Assembly: GCA_947044405.1 (NCBI GenBank)
Contig: CAMRHE010000054.1
Location: forward strand, 5,967,501 to 6,031,500
Source: Leptodactylus fallax
Lineage: Eukaryota; Chordata; Amphibia; Anura; Leptodactylidae
Direction: 5' to 3'
Length of the DNA: 64,000 nt
The notes beneath the pieces are model-generated. The model worked only from the letters and a program-made list of their open reading frames with translations. It was not told the DNA's origin and searched no databases. Positions 57,585 through 64,000 of this stretch are shown piece after piece; position 1 is the stretch's first letter; the number at the start of each line of letters is the position of its first letter. Position numbers and translations under genes: made by a program.

Positions 57585-57890
57585 AAATACTGAATGCTGT
57601 ATTTACCAAAGTAAATCTACTTCCTTGTGCTATTATCATACCATAGCTTGACAGGATTTCCCTTTCAGGGAAATCTGAATATTATATTTATCTAACAAAT
57701 ATCAATCCTTGCTACATAAATGTGCCATATCATGTCAGATGTGCTTTTCAGGATCCTGGGAAAACTGTGTAGCATAACATATGGAGCTGCAGTAGGGAAT
57801 ACTGAATACTATATTTATCTAAATAAGTCACCCTCCTTTCTCCGTAATTTTACCTGAATAACTTTCCCTCTTTACTTTGTAATTGCGTTA
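57585..57890. repeat. Diverged tandem units around CTTTTCAGGRTTCTGG, right half
   Basis: Continues the array of 50640-50979: GGATTTCCCTTTCAGGGAAA, CATGTCAGATGTGCTTTTCA, GGAATACTGAATACTATATT. The flanks of the LTR (50980-53173) and of hAT H4 both fall inside one unit. Confidence 0.65.
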
Positions 57891-58154
57891 TGTCATGTCA
57901 GATAATACCTATCTATATATCCTTACATTTGTGTGTAAATAAGCTCAACAAACCATACTGATAATGATTAATAAATCGGGGCTAAACTTTTAATGTGTAT
58001 GTAAAGCCAAAATCTGGCTGATGGAGGAAATGTTAACTGCATGTTACATATTGAGATTATTATCCACAATTTATTGACAAAAGTGCATGGTGCATTTGGA
58101 ACTGTAGGGAACATTTGCCTTCAGTGGGCAGCTTCCCGACCAGCTGTCATACTA

Positions 58155-58760
58155 CAGTTGTGGACAAATGTTTTGAGTTTGACACAAATTTTGTTTTTCA
58201 TTAATTTTGCTGCTTCATTGTTTTTAGCTTGTTTAGTCAGAGGTTTCTATGGTATACTGAAAAACAATTATAAACATTTCATATGTTTCTAAACTTTTAT
58301 TGACAAATACATAAAGTTTTTTCAAAGACTCAATATTTACAGTGCTGACCCTTATTATGCAAGGCTTCTGCAATTCACCCTGGCATGCTTGATATTGACT
58401 TCTTGGCCAAATCCTGACTCAGTGCTTGGAGTTTATTAAAATTAGTTTTTTTTTTCAACCCCCTTTTTGACATGGTGCTCCATTATCACCATATTGCTCC
58501 TGTATGGTTTGGAGAAGTTGCCCTTGGAGGATGTTTAGATCCCATTTTTTATTCATGGCAGTGTTTTTGAGCCTAGTCCCTTGGATGAAAACTAACCCCA
58601 CACATGAATGGCCTCAGAATGCTTTACTGTTGGCATGACAGGTAGTTCTAACCTTTTCTTCTCTTGACAATTATTCTTCCAGAAGACCCAAACAGTCTGA
58701 AGGTGGCTTTTTTTCTGTTGTTGATGTTCAGAGAAGTGATTGTCCATAGAAGAAAAGGTA
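58155..58760 (-). mobile_element. Tc1/mariner-like remnant (third family), minus orientation
   Basis: A TA at 58153-58154 precedes the terminus CAGTTGTGGACAAATGTTTT, then GAGTTTGACACAAATTTT, known from Tc1-like elements of fish and frogs. Reversed, 58470-58720 reads as degraded transposase around the TVKHS..HVWG block (GCCAACAGTAAAGCATTCTG then CATTCATGTGTGGGG). The other end is lost near the AT microsatellite. Heavily broken. Confidence 0.78.
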
Positions 58761-58774
58761 ACATGAGTCCTATG

Positions 58775-58776
<2 letters not shown>

Positions 58777-58834
<58 letters not shown>
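58777..58834. repeat. (AT)n microsatellite
   Basis: Fifty-eight bases of uninterrupted AT dinucleotides, likely to be length-polymorphic. The Tyr-Ile open frame over it is an artefact. Confidence 0.97.
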
Positions 58835-58836
<2 letters not shown>

Positions 58837-58849
58837 TGGTAGCAGCTTT

Positions 58850-59031
58850 TACTTCATAGATTGTAAACTCTTGCGAGCAGGGCCCTCAGTCCCATTGTGT
58901 GAATTGACTATTTGTCTGTAATGTATCTTTTTGTCTGTACTTGAACCCTACATTTTGTAAAGTGCTGTGTAATATGTTGGTGCTATATAAATAAAATGTA
59001 TTATTATTATTATTATTAATCTATCTATCTG
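58850..59031 (+). mobile_element. L2-like LINE 3' tail with (TTA)n and (CTAT)n runs
   Basis: TAGATTGTAAACTCTTGCGA, GCAGGGCCCTCAG and GTGCTATATAAATAAAATG form the known L2-type tail; (TTA)n at about 59000-59018 is its usual end, and a short CTAT run follows. Confidence 0.75.
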
Positions 59032-59059
59032 TGTGTCATATATGATATTTGACCCAACC

Positions 59060-59340
59060 CACTCATCCATTTTTAACGTCAGTGAAACTGATATATCACC
59101 CAAAAAACAGCCGTTAAAAATAAAATCCATAGACTTGTATTGGGTCCATCTGGCTGGAAAAATGAAGAAAAATAGGATATGTCCGATTTTTTAACTGACA
59201 GTGTCAGTTAAAAAAAAGCTGACGTGTATGTACCCATTGACTCACATTGCTCTAAAAACAGACATGTAATGAATTAAAAAAAAAGTCTGTTCCATTTTTC
59301 ACTGTGGCCATGGGCTGTGACTATGGGGATAGATACTGGT
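59060..59340. repeat. Unclassified repeat with ACTGACAGTGTCAGT hairpin
   Basis: Contains AACTGACAGTGTCAGTTAAA and CCATTTTTCACTGTGGCC, similar to 13388-13600. No ends defined. Confidence 0.4.
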
Positions 59341-60665
59341 ATGTCAAGAGGAGTGATGGCAAGAGTCAAGTAGTAACTATCGCTGCAGTGATAAGGAGGG
59401 TGACAATGGAGATTTGGTTGTCCACTGCAGGGGAGAAATCATTGTCCTTTTCTAGAATCCCATTTATACTTGGTCAGTGACAACTTTGTTGATTGTGAGA
59501 GTGCAAGATGTATAATTTAATGCCAGAAATCAAGTATTTATATTATATTACAATGACAACTTTTCAAAATGTATCAAAAGTTTGTTCAGGAGAAAAAAAA
59601 GTTTAGAAAGGATTTGGATGCTGTAATAATCATTTCCATTAAAAAGAAAAAAAATCAAATATCCTTTTTTACTGTATGTATTTAATGTTAGTGCACTAGT
59701 GCCACTTAGTGGCTTTTGTCAAAACTACTACATCTCCTTCTCTATGGGAAGATACTTAAAGTATATGCAGTAACTAATCCAGCTGCAAAATTGCAGAATA
59801 ACTCTATTGTCTTCTTATCTGCAGAGTATTTTGAGAAATGTTCTCGACTGAGAGCAAATTTCTTACAGCCTGTATTAATATTTGCCTTAAATTATAAATA
59901 TGCCAAGTTAATATTCTGCTGCCATAAAAATTCACATCATGTGTGAGTTGGATATTATCATATAGAAGTGTAGAAGTCATTAAATTTGCTTTTACAGATA
60001 GCTAGTAAGATAAATTGATAGACAGATATATAAATAGGCAGACAGACATGTGGCTATCTATAATACTAAGAAAGCATAAAACCATTGTAAATGTACAAAA
60101 TACAGCATATTAACCATCCGTATTCTAGTTTACAAATTATGGGTTTCCTTTTTTACATACTTACATACAAGGGGAACTGCAGACAATAATAAAACACAAA
60201 ATGTACTTATCTGTTAAATACCTTGTCTTTTCGATGCCACTGCTTCTGTGCTCCCTGCTGGTCTCTGTTTACTAGGCTGCAGTGATGTTGTACAATATAT
60301 GAACAAGACACATGTAACTTCTGCAGGAATAGGAACGCTGAATTATAGATAGCACATCATTGCTGTAGCCTACAATTTAATACAATCCACTCCGTTAGCC
60401 ATTTCCTTTTGATATAAAATCTATAATTATTAATTAGATTCTTAATGACATAGATTATCATGGATTTTATTCACATAAAATAACATTTACTCACTAAAAC
60501 AATGTATATATACATGGGGCTTGTAGAAATCTTTGCAAATGCTTCAGAAACAATTTCATTCAGATTAATGGATTTTCATTCAGAGACGTTTCTAGTCTGC
60601 TGCATGTAACTATACCCCTACAGCTCATTCAGATGGATTTAGTAAGGACATACTATATGGGTCAT
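59341..60665. other. No gene or recognised repeat
   Basis: Repeat-poor AT-rich block; short open frames have no domains. Confidence 0.5.
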
Positions 60666-60778
60666 ATTAAGGCCACAATTCCGGTCCCCACCATGGGTCT
60701 AATGACCCAAGTATCTGTATAATGCAGCTATTTCAGACCATTAGACCTGCGGTCAGGACAGAATTTGTGGTCATAATA
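60666..60778. repeat. Imperfect palindrome, about 110 bp
   Basis: GGCCACAATTCCGGTCCCCA and CATGGGTCTAATG on the left pair with CATTAGACCTGCGGTCAGGA and CAGAATTTGTGGTC on the right around a loop of about 35 bp. Probably the remnant of a small foldback element. Confidence 0.75.
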
Positions 60779-61223
60779 CAGTCTGAACAATACCTCTTGT
60801 TACGGGCTTAAGCTCTTATTCTGTATTGTTATCTGTCCAGTTAGCCGAGTTTATATAATACTTACGGAAATACATGGAAACATATATGTGAAACCCATCT
60901 ATAACCAATCACACATTTGCTTTCACTTTTTAACCTGCGCTAAAGTGGTTAAATCTCTGCAGCAAAAGTCTGACATTTGTCACTTTACTGTATGTACTAA
61001 AAACTCTGAATGCTTCTTTTTATCCATTTGATTCCGTAACTATTTTTGTGACACATTATACTTTATGCTAATGGTAAATTTTAGACAAAATGTTTTAATT
61101 TTTTTAGTAAAAAAAATACAAAATTTACATCTGCTCTTTATACTTTTATCCTTTTATTATCTACACCTGATTTTGGCTTTAAACTGCATCAAAAACCTAA
61201 GGCTTTATTCTCACATCTCTGGC
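60779..61223. other. No gene or recognised repeat
   Basis: AT-rich DNA without recognised features. Confidence 0.45.
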
Positions 61224-62400
61224 CAGGACCATTTTAATACATTAGTGGGCCCAGTTCAAACTTTTCCTGAATGTGATCCCAACATACACACAATTTAAGT
61301 AGCCCCCCATTACATACAAATAAAAAAAAGCCCCAAAATTATGCTCACCTAACCCCATTTTCAATGAGCTGCCTGCAAGCTTCAGCATCAGTTGAAGCCT
61401 GAATATTGGAGCACGCAGCTGATAGCATCATGCTCCACCATTATATTGAATGCTTTCTGCAGGATAGAATTGAAATCGCTACCTGCTGCACCTAAAAATG
61501 CGGGACTGGGACAGTTGTGGAACTCCCACTAAAATATTGCCTCTTGCAGATGCATCATTTGCCCTATGACTAAAGAAGCACTGTTTTTGGCCACACAAGG
61601 ATTAAAATAAATGTGCAGTTGCCTGGGGCCTGAGGCTGCAAAGGGGTCTAACAGCAAGTAATTGACCATTTGCCCCCCATTACAATTCAACCTCGTAATC
61701 AACTGAGTATTTGTTGGGGTAACCATGCAAGATTTGTCTTATGAATATTTGCGAGGTTCACCTGGTGGTTTCAATTGGACCAAACGTGTCCAAACCAGAT
61801 CTGCTCTCTTCACACCCCAGAATATAATAACGAGACACAGGGAAGGTCAATAGGCAAAACAAACAGTGTTATTCACCTCCCCTGGGCTCTGAGGTGGGTT
61901 TCTGTCCTCTTCAGACCTCTTCTGGCCTCCTGAATTACACCAGAGACCATTGAAGATAGTTATGGGAACTCAGTGGTCATGTGGGACAAGCAGAGTCAAG
62001 ATGCTTGTGTTTATGCATCATGCATTTGAACTACATGACCACTGAGGCCTCAGCAGTCCCTGACATCATTCAGGAGGCTAAAGAGGACAGGGACCTGTGT
62101 TGGAGTCCAAGTAAGGTAAGTAACACTGTTTGTTATGTTTACTCACCTCCTCTGGGTCTCTGCTTATTATATTTTCAGAGCTGAAGAAACCCCATTCGCA
62201 GTAGTTTATGGATAGTGAATCACAAAAATTTTAGGTTTGGCTGAACCTGAATTTTTGGGAAAATTTGTAACAAGAACCAGGACATTCCTATGGACTTTTT
62301 CCTATTTTATTAGCATAAGGGAGATATTATGTTATGTGGAGGGGCTCCTATGGGACAATATACAGAATGGGGGGCCTCTATGGGACATTATACTATCATA
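61224..62400. mobile_element. hAT-type fragment with inverted splice-donor module
   Basis: The left end CAGGACCATTTTAATACATT, then AGTGGGCCCAGTTC, resembles H2. At 61805-62190 an inverted module follows (GTTATTCACCT at 61868, AGGTAAGTAAC at 62114-62124; TCACCTCCTCTGGGTCTCTG on the right arm), then a short 30-bp-type array (GGGACATTATACT, about 62340-62395). A right terminus and duplication were not found. Confidence 0.55.
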
Positions 62401-64000
62401 GGGGTCTTTGGCATGAATGAGAGAATGGGAAGGGGGCACGCTTTCTGAACAGCCTGCAGCCCATGGTACCATTAATCCATGCTGTCTGTTGCTGTTTTGC
62501 AACTGCAAAACAAGGACCATTTTGCAAGCGAATTTTGCATCTGCAAAGGTCTGAGAAAATTTTTTTTTTTATCCATGGTTGGTTAATAGTATAAACAATT
62601 TCAACACATTTCAATATTTTATTATTGTTTAGTTGTAAAGAGGATGAAAAATATTCATATAAGTAACATTCAAGACAATAGAAATGTACATATGCCATAG
62701 TACAAGTATATTCATGTATATATCAGGAAAATATTATCATGTATATGGGCAAACTTTCGATATTTAGAGGAGAGAGTAGTGCTAATACTGCTCTAATATA
62801 CCACACTTTCTTTAGGAAATTCAGTGAAGCAGAAACAAGAAGTTAATGGTTATGGACTGTTTAGATCCCAAAGCCTTCATAGTTATTAGTAGTGTTATAT
62901 CAGACACTATCTCATTTAGAGGGCAGCTCATAAGGGGAATTTATTCACTGTTCCCATTCCTGTATGAATGCACTCATCTATGTTGACTCTGCGATATCAT
63001 GGCTTCTTACAAATAGTTATTAACATTCCTAATGATAACCAGATTGTTTGTTAAATCTGGAGTCTTCCATTTCTTTTCCATAGCCTGTAGTTGTGGATAT
63101 AAATAAGTGACACAATACATGTGAGGATATCTATTCTCAACAAGCTCAACTCCAGACATGTATTGGGATTTAATTAATTCAAGAACTGATTTGCACAGGG
63201 TAATCTTTGGGCCCCCCATAGTAAGGGGGACAGGATGCCAATTAGTTGAAGCCTCTCCAACACAATTCTGATGAGACAGGAAACATTTTTGTGGATATGA
63301 ATGGGGTATAATTAAACACCTTTCAATGTATTAGATACATGAAAAAATTAGTGCACACAGATGGCACCCCTGCTCTGTCTGTGATTTTCACAGACCCATA
63401 GACTTTGATGGGTTTGTTGGTCTGCGGAAGAGACCAAACTAGTACCTGTCCCCATTTTTTCGTGAACTAATGATACTTTCTGTGCATTGTCTGTGGTCAC
63501 ATATCACATGTCACATATAGCATGCGTCTGTGATTCAAGGATGTGCATATAGAGCCTTACGCTTTAACACTTTACAAGTGATGTAATATTACAGTAATTT
63601 CATTGATACTTGACAAGCAATTGACAATGATAAAGAAAGGCTTTGTACAATACTGTACATTCAATACATCAAAGGAAAAAATATACTGTCACACAGATAT
63701 TATTTTTAGTTTCTGTGACTTACTTTCTTGAAACTTTTGTAATATACATCTTATATCTATTCTACATCATTTTTTTTATCTGCATAAATCCAGCAATATA
63801 AGCAATGGATGTTCTCATGCTGGCTATCATGGGGAAAGAACATCTGTCTGTATTATGCAGTATGAGTTATAATTAATACTATATTGCAATGTTTTCTGAA
63901 GGTCACAAGATGAATACTGTGGGCACCGATGATCACATGTGACCTGCCACTCCATTATGGGCCAGAAGAAAATAGCCAAGCACTGTACTCAACTATATCC
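62401..64000. other. No gene or recognised repeat
   Basis: Apparently unique AT-rich DNA to the window edge. Open frames are short and without domains. Confidence 0.5.

Noticed and set aside
58664..58921. 85-codon frame with an Ile-Tyr run
   Set aside because: Translation of an AT microsatellite fused to Tc1 and L2 fragments.

Overview
This is nuclear DNA of a vertebrate, most likely an anuran amphibian. It is gene-poor and AT-rich, with one host coding exon and a dense, deeply nested load of transposons. The lineage is inferred from the repeats: short TTAA-flanked MITEs starting TTAAAGG (the T2 type described in Xenopus), Tc1-like elements of the kind shared by fishes and frogs, DIRS retrotransposons with a tyrosine recombinase, CR1 and L2 LINEs, and many hAT-type non-autonomous elements. 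No bacterial operon, rRNA, tRNA or CRISPR array was found.

The only host gene seen is BMP5, on the minus strand. Its first coding exon (4475-4937) holds a signal peptide and the start of the TGF-beta propeptide and ends at a GT donor. Positions 1-4474 are therefore the start of intron 1, and everything right of about 5 kb is 5' upstream DNA. No second host gene was recognised in those 59 kb.

Layout of the upstream DNA: 4.9-6.3 kb is largely repeat-poor and is the likely BMP5 promoter and 5' UTR zone. 6.4-8.0 kb holds MITE fragments. 8.07-12.93 kb is a five-level nest: a GGGTTCACA-ended element, then an L1-like LINE tail, then a hAT element, then MITEs and a foldback element, then a CR1 LINE. 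13-16.2 kb is MITE fragments and quiet DNA. 16.29-17.78 kb is a Tc1-like transposon. 18.2-23.1 kb holds T2-type MITEs, one split by a hAT element. 23.85-26.40 kb is a hAT element carrying a 30-bp tandem array. 27.37-28.82 kb is an internally deleted DIRS element. 28.89-29.58 kb is a second copy of the LINE tail. 30.4-31.4 kb is a probable solo LTR sitting inside a 30-bp array. 31.62-32.11 kb is an intact-looking T2-type MITE. 33.87-34.80 kb is an internally deleted Tc1-like element. 35.9-39.5 kb is a composite repeat followed by a decayed hAT transposase. 40.0-40.85 kb is a Sleeping Beauty-type remnant with an inverted duplication. 42.54-about 47.25 kb is a large DIRS element with gag-like, RT, RNase H and tyrosine recombinase regions. 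47.3-49.8 kb is quiet apart from a 190-bp direct duplication. 50.98-57.58 kb is a second nest of a probable LTR, a minisatellite-bearing element, two hAT elements, a foldback element and a Tc1 copy. 58.2-62.4 kb holds a Tc1 remnant, an L2 tail, microsatellites and hAT fragments. The rest is quiet.

Two patterns cut across families. First, many DNA elements carry inverted pairs of a sequence matching the U1 5' splice-site consensus (AGGTGAGT or AGGTAAGT), one per strand. Second, several carry 20-35 bp tandem arrays, some of which flip orientation internally. Target-site duplications give the order of insertion in both large nests.
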